6,767 bases of DNA from Oscillospiraceae bacterium (GCA_900757485.1 CAAEOA010000029.1:1-6767), one strand, 5' to 3'. Shown: positions 1 to 5,971, counted from the first letter of the stretch. Notes: generated by a model not told the origin, from the letters alone. Made by a program: numbers and translations.

Positions 1-168
1 CTTGAGGTTACTGAAACCGATCCGGGCTTTAAAGGCGATACTGCAACCAACGCAACCAAACCGGCTACACTGGAAACCGGTGCGGAAATCAGAGTACCGT
101 TGTTTATTAATCAGGGTGATATGATTCGTGTGGATACCAGAACCGGCGAATATATGGAACGTGCATAA
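1..168 (+). CDS. efp: Elongation factor P, C-terminal fragment
   Basis: The window opens inside this gene in frame 1; 55 residues are visible up to a TAA at 166-168. EF-P binds between the P and E sites of stalled ribosomes and promotes peptide-bond formation at polyproline stretches. The visible part matches the last OB-fold domain of EF-P: a TDPGFKGDTA segment, then the KPATLETGAEIRVPLFI stretch and the terminal DTRTGEYMERA, which are highly characteristic of bacterial EF-P. The N-terminal domain with the modified loop residue lies outside the window, so nothing can be said about its modification. The coding frame is intact. The next gene starts 58 bases downstream on the same strand. Confidence 0.95.
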   Translation, partial: LEVTETDPGFKGDTATNATKPATLETGAEIRVPLFINQGDMIRVDTRTGEYMERA

Positions 169-185
169 ATTTTGGTATGAATGCC

Positions 186-191
186 TATAAT
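186..191 (+). promoter_or_regulatory. Possible -10 element ahead of the CD1247-family gene
   Basis: A perfect TATAAT lies in the efp-downstream gap, 36 bases before the start codon of the next gene. No convincing -35 is seen: 18 bases upstream is TGCATA, with 3 of 6 matches. The box sits in the loop of a weak hairpin, ATGCC (181-185) with GGCAT (195-199). The downstream gene may be read both from here and from an upstream efp promoter. This is a motif match only. Confidence 0.3.
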
Positions 192-226
192 AACGGCATA
201 TAATTTTAATTAACGGAGGTGCGTTT

Positions 227-664
227 ATGAACATTACAGAGAAGGTAGCTTATTTAAAGGGTTTGCTCAATGGATTAAGCATTGACACCGAAACCAAGGA
301 AGGCAAGTTGTTCACTGCAATTATCGATGTTTTGGATGAGATGGCTTTGTCTATTGTTGATGTAGAGGAAGCTTATGATGAATTGCAGGAAGTGGTCGAC
401 GCGATCGATGAGGATCTCGGCGAAGTGGAAGAAGATCTTTACGGTGACGAGTGTGACGATGATGACTGTGACTGTGACTGTGAAGAGGAATATGAAGTTG
501 TTTGTCCGGAGTGCGGAGATTCCATCTATCTGAACTATGATATGTTGGAAGAAGGCGAGATGACTTGCCCGAACTGCGGGGAGCATTTAGAGTTTGATCT
601 GGATGCAATGGACGATGATTGTCATTGTGAAGGCGGTCATTGTGATTGTGGATGCGAAGACTAA
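227..664 (+). CDS. CD1247 N-terminal domain family protein, acidic with zinc-ribbon-like core and Cys/Asp-rich tail
   Basis: This 145-aa protein has a clear GGAGGT ribosome site at 215-220, seven... bases-range spacing to the ATG at 227. Residues 1-70 (MNITEKVAYLKGLLNGL..., then a run ending EVEEDLYG) match from memory the N-terminal domain of a small Clostridia family named after C. difficile CD1247; members have sometimes been labelled AraC-type regulators, but no helix-turn-helix is visible here. This part is predicted helical, probably coiled. Residues 93-117 hold two CPxCG knuckles (C93/C96 and C114/C117), a zinc-ribbon arrangement. Acidic cysteine clusters flank it: C76, C81, C83, C85 before it and C132, C134, C139, C141, C143 after it, with H133 and H138. 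The total is 13 Cys, with a very low pI. There is no signal peptide or membrane segment. Function is unknown; metal binding is inferred. It lies between efp and the ribU riboswitch. Confidence 0.85.
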   Translation: MNITEKVAYLKGLLNGLSIDTETKEGKLFTAIIDVLDEMALSIVDVEEAYDELQEVVDAIDEDLGEVEEDLYGDECDDDDCDCDCEEEYEVVCPECGDSIYLNYDMLEEGEMTCPNCGEHLEFDLDAMDDDCHCEGGHCDCGCED

Positions 665-696
665 TTCATTGGTCTTTTCATAAATAATAATATGTC

Positions 697-812
697 TGTT
701 TCGGGGCGGAGTGCAATTCTCCACCGGTGGTTAAAGTCCACGAACTGTCTGAAAAGGCGGTTGAATCGATGAAATTTCGATACCGACGGTTAAAGTCCGG
801 ATGAAAGAAACG
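697..812 (+). ncRNA. FMN riboswitch (RFN element) aptamer
   Basis: The region carries the hallmark RFN blocks in order: GGGGCGGAGTGCAATTCTCC from 703, ACCGGTGG, TTAAAGTCCACGA, GAAATTTCGATACCGAC and GTTAAAGTCCGGATGAAAGA. The closing P1 helix pairs 697-702 with 807-812, five Watson-Crick pairs plus one G-U. Local stems are also visible, for example GGAG/CTCC around 708-720 and ATCGA/TCGAT around 765-782. FMN binding in this class normally lowers expression of riboflavin synthesis or uptake genes. Here the aptamer is followed by an intrinsic terminator and then a riboflavin-type ECF S component, so feedback repression of uptake by FMN is inferred. A plausible antiterminator pairs GGGGCG (703-708) with CGCCCT (843-848) of the terminator 5' arm, which would be exclusive with the folded aptamer. 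An AT-rich stretch at 685-693 could hold the -10 element, but no good -35 was found. Confidence 0.95.
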
Positions 813-840
813 ATATAGTGATATGGTTTTGCTGTATTGG

Positions 841-890
841 TGCGCCCTTTGTGCAGAAATTTTCTGTATAAAGGGCGCATTTTGTTTCCT
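841..890 (+). terminator. Intrinsic terminator, expression platform of the FMN riboswitch
   Basis: Bases 841-858 pair with 862-879 around an ATT loop, giving 18 consecutive pairs (two of them G-U) that begin with TGCGCCCTTT against AAAGGGCGCA. The sequence TTTTGTTTCCT follows from 880. The stem starts 28 bases after the aptamer, a normal distance for a transcriptional expression platform. It would end transcription before ribU when FMN is bound; that outcome is inferred from the family's usual logic. Confidence 0.92.
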
Positions 891-908
891 GTCACTGCTT
901 TCACCCCC

Positions 909-1023
909 AATACGAATGTAAAATTCGTATTCGCTTTCAGTCAGACTGTGTAGTATGGAACAGCGGCTTTTTCGCTGCTGTTCATCAAAAGACGGTCTTA
1001 GAAGAACAGACGCTGAAAGGGGA
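909..1023 (+). promoter_or_regulatory. Structured ribU leader between terminator and ribosome site
   Basis: About 150 bases separate the terminator from the ribU start, and they are rich in pairing. A 9-bp hairpin pairs AATACGAAT (909-917) with ATTCGTATT (923-931). A nested set follows: CTTTCAG (934-940) with CTGAAAG (1013-1019), AGACTGT (943-949) with ACGGTCT (992-998, one G-U), and 958-967 with 974-983 (10 pairs, one G-U). The outermost helix covers the 5' part of the ribosome site AAAGGGGA (1016-1023), which lies eight bases before the ATG. CTGTTC (978-983) can alternatively pair with GAACAG (1004-1009), giving two exclusive folds. No T-run follows these hairpins, so they do not look like terminators. 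Translational control or transcript protection is possible; the role is inference. Confidence 0.5.
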
Positions 1024-1031
1024 TTGTTTTC

Positions 1032-1655
1032 ATGGAAAACACAAGCAAGTTAAACAAAAGAGGTTCTCACACAGAGAGCCGCGGAGCAATGGGACGTCAG
1101 CGTTCCCGGATGCCTGTCAAAAAAATGGTGCTTATCGGAATGTTCAGCGCAATATCGGTGATTTTGGTTTACTTATTTCGATTGTCTCTGTTTCCGGCAG
1201 CTCCGTTTTTGGAATATGACATGGCTGATATTCCGATTGTATTGATTACCTTTATGTATGGCCCCAGCGCGGGATTGATTACAACGGTGATTGTGTCGGT
1301 AATACAGGGACTTACGGTCAGCGCCGGAAGCGGTTGGATTGGCATTTTGATGCATATTTTCGCAACCGGTTGCTATGTGTTGGTTGCCGGCAATATTTAT
1401 AAAAAGCGTAAAAACATGGGGTGGGAAATCGCCGCTATGGTGGCTGGCACCCTTGCAATGACCGTATCAATGGTTATATGGAATATCCTGTTTACCCCTA
1501 TTTTTATGGGTGCACCCAGAGAACAGGTGATGGCAATATTGGTTCCTGCTATTATACCGTTTAATCTGTTTAAAGCAGGCGTGAACTCTTTAGCGGCATA
1601 TTTTGTATTTAAAATATTGCAGCAGGTGATTAAAAAGACAAAAATATCTTTATAA
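1032..1655 (+). CDS. ribU: Riboflavin-specific ECF transporter S component
   Basis: This 207-aa integral membrane protein would be the substrate-binding subunit of an energy-coupling factor transporter. It captures riboflavin at the outer face and works with a separately encoded EcfA-EcfA'-EcfT module, which is not in this window. About six hydrophobic segments can be seen: roughly 31-50, 64-77, 79-97, 103-122, 131-155 and 170-197. The motif FLEYDMADIP (59-68) resembles the RibU signature following TM1, and NLFKAGVNS (178-186) resembles the conserved C-terminal helix. The upstream FMN riboswitch gives independent support for riboflavin as substrate. AAAGGGGA at 1016-1023 supports the ATG at 1032. 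The first 30 residues are hydrophilic and basic, somewhat longer than usual; internal ATGs at 1089 and 1110 are alternatives but have poorer ribosome sites. The gene appears monocistronic, with a terminator directly after it. Confidence 0.92.
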   Translation: MENTSKLNKRGSHTESRGAMGRQRSRMPVKKMVLIGMFSAISVILVYLFRLSLFPAAPFLEYDMADIPIVLITFMYGPSAGLITTVIVSVIQGLTVSAGSGWIGILMHIFATGCYVLVAGNIYKKRKNMGWEIAAMVAGTLAMTVSMVIWNILFTPIFMGAPREQVMAILVPAIIPFNLFKAGVNSLAAYFVFKILQQVIKKTKISL

Positions 1656-1660
1656 CATGA

Positions 1661-1699
1661 AAAAGCCAAAGAATTTTACAAAATTCTTTGGCTTTTTTT
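1661..1699 (+). terminator. Intrinsic terminator after ribU
   Basis: Bases 1661-1676 pair perfectly with 1681-1696 (16 pairs) around a TACA loop, and the T-run spans 1693-1699. The stem contains AAAAGCCAAAGAAT on its 5' side. The A-run on the left makes it potentially bidirectional, although no minus-strand gene arrives from the right. It lies six bases after the ribU stop, so it isolates ribU from valS. Confidence 0.95.
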
Positions 1700-1708
1700 A
1701 AATATCAC

Positions 1709-1738
1709 TTGACTTTATCCCCTAAAATGTAGGATAAT
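1709..1738 (+). promoter_or_regulatory. Sigma-A-type promoter for valS
   Basis: TTGACT (1709-1714, 5 of 6 matches to the -35 consensus) and GATAAT (1733-1738, 5 of 6 matches to the -10) are separated by 18 bases. It sits directly after the ribU terminator and 40 bases before the valS start. Transcription would begin near 1745, leaving a leader of only about 33 bases. A 9-bp direct repeat, TAAAATGTA, occurs at 1723-1731 and 1738-1746, and AATGTA/TACATT forms an inverted repeat at 1741-1754 over the presumed start site. Confidence 0.8.
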
Positions 1739-1777
1739 AAAATGTAAATACATTATTTGTGGAAAGGAAGTTCCTTC

Positions 1778-4399
1778 ATGTCAAAACAGTTGGACAAAAT
1801 TTATGATCCGAAGCAATTTGAAGATAGAATTTATAAATTCTGGAATGACAATGGCTATTTCAGGGCTGAACCCAATCCGGATAAAAAGCCGTATACGATT
1901 GTAATTCCTCCGCCAAATATTACCGGTCAGCTTCATATGGGGCATGCACTGGACAATACCTTGCAGGATATCTTGATCCGGTTCAGAAGAATGCAGGGAT
2001 ATGAAGCTCTTTGGATACCGGGTACCGATCATGCTTCGATTGCGACTGAAGCAAAAATCGTGGCTGCCATGAAAGAAGAAGGAATAACCAAAGAGGATAT
2101 CGGACGCGATGGTTTTTTAGAGCGTGCGTGGGCATGGAAAGCCAAATTCGGCGGAAGAATCGTCGAGCAGCTGAAAAAACTGGGAAGCTCTTGTGATTGG
2201 TCCAGAGAGCGTTTTACGTTAGATGAGGGATGCAGCAAAGCAGTAAATGAAGTCTTTGTCCGCTTATATGAAAAAGGCTTAATATACCGCGGAGAACGTA
2301 TTATTAACTGGTGTCCGAATTGCGAAACCTCTATTTCGGATGCCGAGGTGGAATATGCCGAAAAAGCCGGACATTTTTGGCATCTGCGTTATCCTCTGGC
2401 AGATGGCAGCGGATATTTAGAGCTTGCCACTACCCGCCCCGAAACCATGATGGGTGATACCGCCGTTGCGGTGCACCCGGACGACGAGCGTTATCAGCAT
2501 TTGATTGGAAAAATGCTGATTCTGCCTCTGATGGATCGTGAAATTCCGATTGTAGCGGATACCTATGTTGATATGGAATTTGGTACCGGCGTAGTGAAAA
2601 TTACACCTGCACATGATCCGAACGACTTTGAGGTAGGCTTACGCCACGATTTGCCGATTATCAACATTATGACCGATGATGCGCATATCAATGAAAACGG
2701 CGGAAAATACTGCGGCATGGATTTGATGACGGCGCGTAAGGCAGTTGTGGAAGATTTAGACAAAGGCGGATTCTTGGTAAAAGTAGAGGAACATTCCCAC
2801 AATGTAGGTGAATGCTATCGTTGCTCTACCACGGTAGAGCCTCGTGTTTCAAAACAATGGTTTGTGAAAATGCAGCCGCTTGCGGAGCCTGCTATTGAGG
2901 CGGTAAAGCAGGGGAAGACCAAGTTTGTACCGGAACGCTTTGATAAAACCTATTATCATTGGATGGAAAATATCAAGGATTGGTGTATTTCCAGACAGCT
3001 TTGGTGGGGACATCGTATCCCTGCTTATTACTGTCAGGATTGCGGTGAAATGGTGGTTTCCAAAGAAACCGTTTCGGTTTGCCCAAAATGCGGCAGTCAT
3101 AATATGAAACAGGATGAGGATACGCTGGATACCTGGTTCAGCTCTGCTTTGTGGCCGTTTTCCACATTGGGATGGCCCGAAAACACCGAAGACCTGAAAT
3201 ATTTCTATCCGACCAGCACGTTGGTAACCGGATATGATATTATCTTTTTCTGGGTTGCCCGCATGATTTTCTCGGGTGTAGAGCATATGGGTGAGGTACC
3301 GTTTGATACGGTATTGATCCATGGATTGGTCAGAGATGCACAAGGCAGAAAAATGTCTAAGTCGCTCGGAAACGGAATTGATCCGATGGAGGTCATTGAT
3401 GAATTCGGTGCAGACGCACTGCGGTTTATGCTGGCTACCGGAAACAGCCCGGGCAACGATATGCGTTATACGCCGGAAAGAATTACTGCAAGCCGGAATT
3501 TTGCCAATAAGCTCTGGAATGCAACGCGATTTATTTTAATGAATTTGTCTGAAGAAACCGATAAAGTGGAACTGCCCTCGGAATTGTTGGCAGAAGACAA
3601 GTGGGTGCTTTCCAAGTATAACAACCTGATTCGTGAAGTAACCGCTAATCTGGAAAAATTTGAATTGGGTATTGCGGTACAGAAGCTTTATGATTTCATC
3701 TGGGATATTCTTTGTGATTGGTATATTGAACTGACAAAGGCACGTTTGAACGCAGGAGGAGAAACTTCGGTCAATGCGCAGAAAGTGCTTGTTTATGTAA
3801 TGTCCAATACCTTGAAGCTGTTGCATCCGTTTATGCCTTTCATCACCGAGGAAATCTGGCAGGCATTGCCTCATGACGGAGAGAGCATCATGATTGAAAA
3901 ATATCCGGAATATGATTCTGCGTTATCCTTTGAAAAAGAGGAGGCAGATTTTGAGCGCGTGATGGAAGCAATTCGCACCATTCGAAATGCCCGCGCAGAA
4001 AAGAATATTCCGCCGAGCAAAAAAGCGGCTGTTTATGTAGAAACACCTTATGAAGAAATATTTATGAATGCCGCTCCGTTCTTTGTACGTTTGGCAAGTA
4101 CTTCTGAGCTGATTGTCGGTAAAGATTTTGATTTGGGTAATACCATGCAGTTGGTAACCGATTGCGCCCGTATTTTTATTCCGATGGGCGACTTGATCGA
4201 CACCGAAAAAGAATTGGAACGGCTGAATAAAGAAAAAGCAGCCTGTGAGAAAGACATCCAATTCTTGAACGGTAAGTTGTCTAATGAAAAATTTGTTTCT
4301 AAAGCGCCGGAAGCGGTTGTCGCGCAGGAAAAAGAAAAGCTAGAGAAAGCGAACGAACGTCTGGCAAAAATCCTGCAAAGCATACAAGATTTGGGATAA
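1778..4399 (+). CDS. valS: Valine--tRNA ligase
   Basis: This class Ia aminoacyl-tRNA synthetase charges tRNA-Val with valine in the cytoplasm; 873 aa is a normal length. The Rossmann-fold signatures are HMGH (53-56) and KMSKS (525-529). The editing (CP1) domain includes TTRPET (218-223) and a GTGVVKITPAHDPNDFE stretch, consistent with hydrolysis of mischarged threonine. Four CxxC pairs, C179/C182, C346/C349, C419/C422 and C435/C438, suggest two structural zinc sites, as I recall for Thermus ValRS. The anticodon-binding domain follows, and residues from about 805 to the end form the charged coiled-coil arm typical of ValRS. The ATG at 1778 is chosen because GGAAAGGAAG (1761-1770) lies just before it; an in-frame TTG at 1757 would place the ribosome site inside the gene. 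No T-box leader is present. folC follows. Confidence 0.98.
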   Translation: MSKQLDKIYDPKQFEDRIYKFWNDNGYFRAEPNPDKKPYTIVIPPPNITGQLHMGHALDNTLQDILIRFRRMQGYEALWIPGTDHASIATEAKIVAAMKEEGITKEDIGRDGFLERAWAWKAKFGGRIVEQLKKLGSSCDWSRERFTLDEGCSKAVNEVFVRLYEKGLIYRGERIINWCPNCETSISDAEVEYAEKAGHFWHLRYPLADGSGYLELATTRPETMMGDTAVAVHPDDERYQHLIGKMLILPLMDREIPIVADTYVDMEFGTGVVKITPAHDPNDFEVGLRHDLPIINIMTDDAHINENGGKYCGMDLMTARKAVVEDLDKGGFLVKVEEHSHNVGECYRCSTTVEPRVSKQWFVKMQPLAEPAIEAVKQGKTKFVPERFDKTYYHWMENIKDWCISRQLWWGHRIPAYYCQDCGEMVVSKETVSVCPKCGSHNMKQDEDTLDTWFSSALWPFSTLGWPENTEDLKYFYPTSTLVTGYDIIFFWVARMIFSGVEHMGEVPFDTVLIHGLVRDAQGRKMSKSLGNGIDPMEVIDEFGADALRFMLATGNSPGNDMRYTPERITASRNFANKLWNATRFILMNLSEETDKVELPSELLAEDKWVLSKYNNLIREVTANLEKFELGIAVQKLYDFIWDILCDWYIELTKARLNAGGETSVNAQKVLVYVMSNTLKLLHPFMPFITEEIWQALPHDGESIMIEKYPEYDSALSFEKEEADFERVMEAIRTIRNARAEKNIPPSKKAAVYVETPYEEIFMNAAPFFVRLASTSELIVGKDFDLGNTMQLVTDCARIFIPMGDLIDTEKELERLNKEKAACEKDIQFLNGKLSNEKFVSKAPEAVVAQEKEKLEKANERLAKILQSIQDLG

Positions 4400-4420
4400 T
4401 TTTAGTAGCGAATAGTGATT

Positions 4421-4465
4421 AAAAGCTGTTTTGTGATACAAAGCAGCTTTTGATTTATCTTGTTT
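4421..4465 (+). terminator. Hairpin between valS and folC, terminator or attenuator
   Basis: Bases 4421-4433 pair with 4439-4451 (13 pairs, one G-U), starting AAAAGCTG against CAGCTTTT around a five-base loop. The downstream sequence is T-rich but interrupted (TTTTGATTTATCTTGTTTT), so termination may be partial. The folC start lies only 33 bases after the stem and no clear promoter is seen between them, so readthrough from valS probably supplies folC transcript. Confidence 0.65.
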
Positions 4466-4483
4466 TGGAAAAGGGGCATTGCA

Positions 4484-5758
4484 TTGACCTACGAGGAAGC
4501 GGAAAAGTATGTTCATTCTCTGTCGAGATTCAGCTCTTATCCGGGTTTAGACAGAATGCGCTGTTTGCTTGAAAAGCTCGGAAATCCGCAAAAAAAATTA
4601 AAATTTATCCATGTCGCCGGAACAAACGGCAAGGGCTCGGTAACGACATTGTGCGCAAATATCCTGCAAAGGGCGGGATATCGCACCGGTCTTTATATTT
4701 CTCCTTATGTAACCGAGTTTCGGGAACGTTTTCAAATCAACGGGCAAATGATCGGACAAAAGGATTTTGCGCGTCTGCTGGAGAAAATTATTCCCTATGC
4801 AGAAGAGATGAAAATGCAGGGTGACGGAATCAATGAATTTGAATGTAACACGGCATTAGCATTTCTTTATTTTGCGGAGCAGAAATGTGATGTTGTTTGT
4901 CTGGAAGTCGGATTGGGAGGAAGATGCGATTCAACCAACATTATAGATACAGCGTTGGTTTCGGTTATTACGGCAATCTCTTTGGATCATACCAAGGTTT
5001 TAGGCGATACCGTCGCACAGATTGCACATGAAAAGGCAGGAATTATTAAAGCAACTACATCAGTTGTAACCTATCCGAAGCAGGATGACGATGCTTTAGT
5101 GGTCATCATGGAGGAATGTGCAAAGAAAAACAGCTCGCTCATTATGCCGAATATCGGGGGATTGCATATTACCAACGCTGATATTTTCGGTTCTGATTTT
5201 TGCTACGGAAATCAATGTTATCATATTGGTTTGGTTGGAAAACATCAGGTTTATAATTGTCTTATGGTATTAGAGGTTATGCAGATTTTAACCCAAATGG
5301 GTTATGTGATACCGCGTGAAGCAATGTTAGACGGAATCAGTCAAACAAAATTTCCTGCCAGATTCGAAGTGATCTCTTCTAAGCCGCTAATTGTGATTGA
5401 CGGCGCGCATAATTACAGTGGGATGAAGGCACTGGCGCAAACAATCAAAGAACTGCGTTGTTTTCCCAAAGTTGCTGTCATTGGAATGCTGGCTGATAAA
5501 GATTATACAGAAGCGGTTAAATTGATTTCGCCGTTATGTAAACAAATTTGTACTGTCCCGATCGATAACCCGCGAAGTTTATCTCCCCAGCAGCTAAAAA
5601 ACACCATTCAACCTTATTGTCAAGAGGTAACTGCGTATTCAAGCAGGGAAGAGGCTTTACAGATGGCATTGGAAAAGCTGGAAGAAGAGGATACTATGTT
5701 GATTTGCGGATCATTGTATTTGGCAGGAGAAATGCGTTTGGCTGTGCTTCAGAAATGA
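4484..5758 (+). CDS. folC: Bifunctional folylpolyglutamate synthase / dihydrofolate synthase
   Basis: FolC is a cytoplasmic Mur-ligase-family enzyme that uses ATP to add glutamate to folates, and often also to dihydropteroate. From the chosen start it is 424 aa, a usual length. Visible features are the P-loop HVAGTNGKGS (43-52), a YISPYVTEFRERFQING segment matching the folate-site region, the CLEVGLGGRCDSTN motif, SLDHTK with D168-H169, HEKAGIIK with K184 (the position of the modified lysine in known Mur-type ligases), FPARFEV, IDGAHN (305-310) and a terminal CGSLYLAGE. There is no ATG near the start. AAAAGGGG (4469-4476) sits seven bases before an in-frame TTG at 4484, giving MTYEEAEKYV, the usual FolC opening. 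The longer frame from TTG 4460 would put the ribosome site inside the gene. valS-folC order is common in Firmicutes. Whether both activities are present cannot be told from sequence. Confidence 0.95.
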   Translation: MTYEEAEKYVHSLSRFSSYPGLDRMRCLLEKLGNPQKKLKFIHVAGTNGKGSVTTLCANILQRAGYRTGLYISPYVTEFRERFQINGQMIGQKDFARLLEKIIPYAEEMKMQGDGINEFECNTALAFLYFAEQKCDVVCLEVGLGGRCDSTNIIDTALVSVITAISLDHTKVLGDTVAQIAHEKAGIIKATTSVVTYPKQDDDALVVIMEECAKKNSSLIMPNIGGLHITNADIFGSDFCYGNQCYHIGLVGKHQVYNCLMVLEVMQILTQMGYVIPREAMLDGISQTKFPARFEVISSKPLIVIDGAHNYSGMKALAQTIKELRCFPKVAVIGMLADKDYTEAVKLISPLCKQICTVPIDNPRSLSPQQLKNTIQPYCQEVTAYSSREEALQMALEKLEEEDTMLICGSLYLAGEMRLAVLQK

Positions 5759-5810
5759 AAGATAGATAAAATATAAAAGCGTGACAAATTGCGACAATAT
5801 TTTTATACCG

Positions 5811-5842
5811 AATCCTATATCATATGATATAGGATTTTTCTT
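5811..5842 (+). terminator. Palindromic intrinsic terminator after folC
   Basis: Bases 5811-5836 form a perfect 26-bp palindrome, 13 bases each side of the centre CATATG, starting AATCCTATATCAT. TTTTTCTT follows at 5835-5842. As RNA, about 11 pairs with a four-base loop would form. The stem is AU-rich, so it is weaker than the other terminators here, but its place 52 bases after folC and its T-run fit a terminator. Confidence 0.75.
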
Positions 5843-5860
5843 ATGCAGAAAATCCTGAAA

Positions 5861-5909
5861 ATATACATAAATCATTGAAATAATTGATATAGAAATATTT
5901 TATGTATAT
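5861..5909 (+). repeat. 11-bp perfect inverted repeat upstream of spoIIAA
   Basis: ATATACATAAA (5861-5871) is the exact reverse complement of TTTATGTATAT (5899-5909), with 27 bases between. The loop contains TTGAAA (5875-5880) and TTGATA (5884-5889), either of which could be a -35 with weak -10 candidates to the right. It could be a DNA-binding site, an RNA hairpin, or a by-product of AT-rich composition. No T-run follows the right arm. Confidence 0.5.
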
Positions 5910-5943
5910 CTAAGAAAAATTTACCAATAATATTATGGCGGAA

Positions 5944-5971
5944 ATCGACAGAATATGCTTTTATTCGACAA
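5944..5971 (-). promoter_or_regulatory. Two putative Spo0A boxes in the spoIIA promoter region
   Basis: Read on the minus strand, 5964-5971 is TTGTCGAA, a full match to the Spo0A box core TGNCGAA, and 5944-5950 is TGTCGAT, one mismatch. The two boxes are 20 bases apart, about two helical turns, and lie 40-66 bases before spoIIAA. spoIIA operons are known targets of Spo0A~P together with sigma-H RNA polymerase. I could not fix a sigma-H promoter. Candidates are AGAATAT (5950-5956) as a -35 and GAAT (5982-5985) as a -10, but their spacing of about 25 bases is too long for one promoter. Confidence 0.55.

Noticed and set aside
275..608. Two minus-strand open frames opposite the CD1247-family gene, one rich in His and Ser
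   Set aside because: The His/Ser repeats are the complement of the Asp/Cys codon repeats on the plus strand; no start signals support them.
958..983. Ten-pair hairpin in the ribU leader considered as a second terminator
   Set aside because: It is followed by ATCAAAAG and not by a T-run, so it does not fit an intrinsic terminator.
1757..1777. N-terminal extension of valS from a TTG codon
   Set aside because: The purine-rich ribosome site at 1761-1770 would fall within the coding sequence, and the ATG at 1778 gives the usual ValRS opening.
2849..3343. 164-codon open frame on the minus strand inside valS, and similar minus-strand frames at 2029-2238, 2563-2802, 3536-3874, 3923-4261 and 4048-4383
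   Set aside because: All lie opposite strongly supported valS coding sequence, have no recognisable domain, and lack convincing ribosome sites; they are shadows of the valS codons.
3321..3539. Plus-strand 72-codon open frame within valS in another frame
   Set aside because: It overlaps the KMSKS region of valS, has no ribosome site of its own and no protein-like composition.
4460..4483. N-terminal extension of folC from an earlier TTG
   Set aside because: The ribosome site AAAAGGGG lies at 4469-4476, inside this extension, and the added residues do not resemble FolC.
4590..4597. Run of eight A in folC that could act as a slippery site (A AAA AAA)
   Set aside because: No downstream stimulatory structure or alternative product is apparent, and the zero frame encodes a complete FolC; likely ordinary Lys codons.
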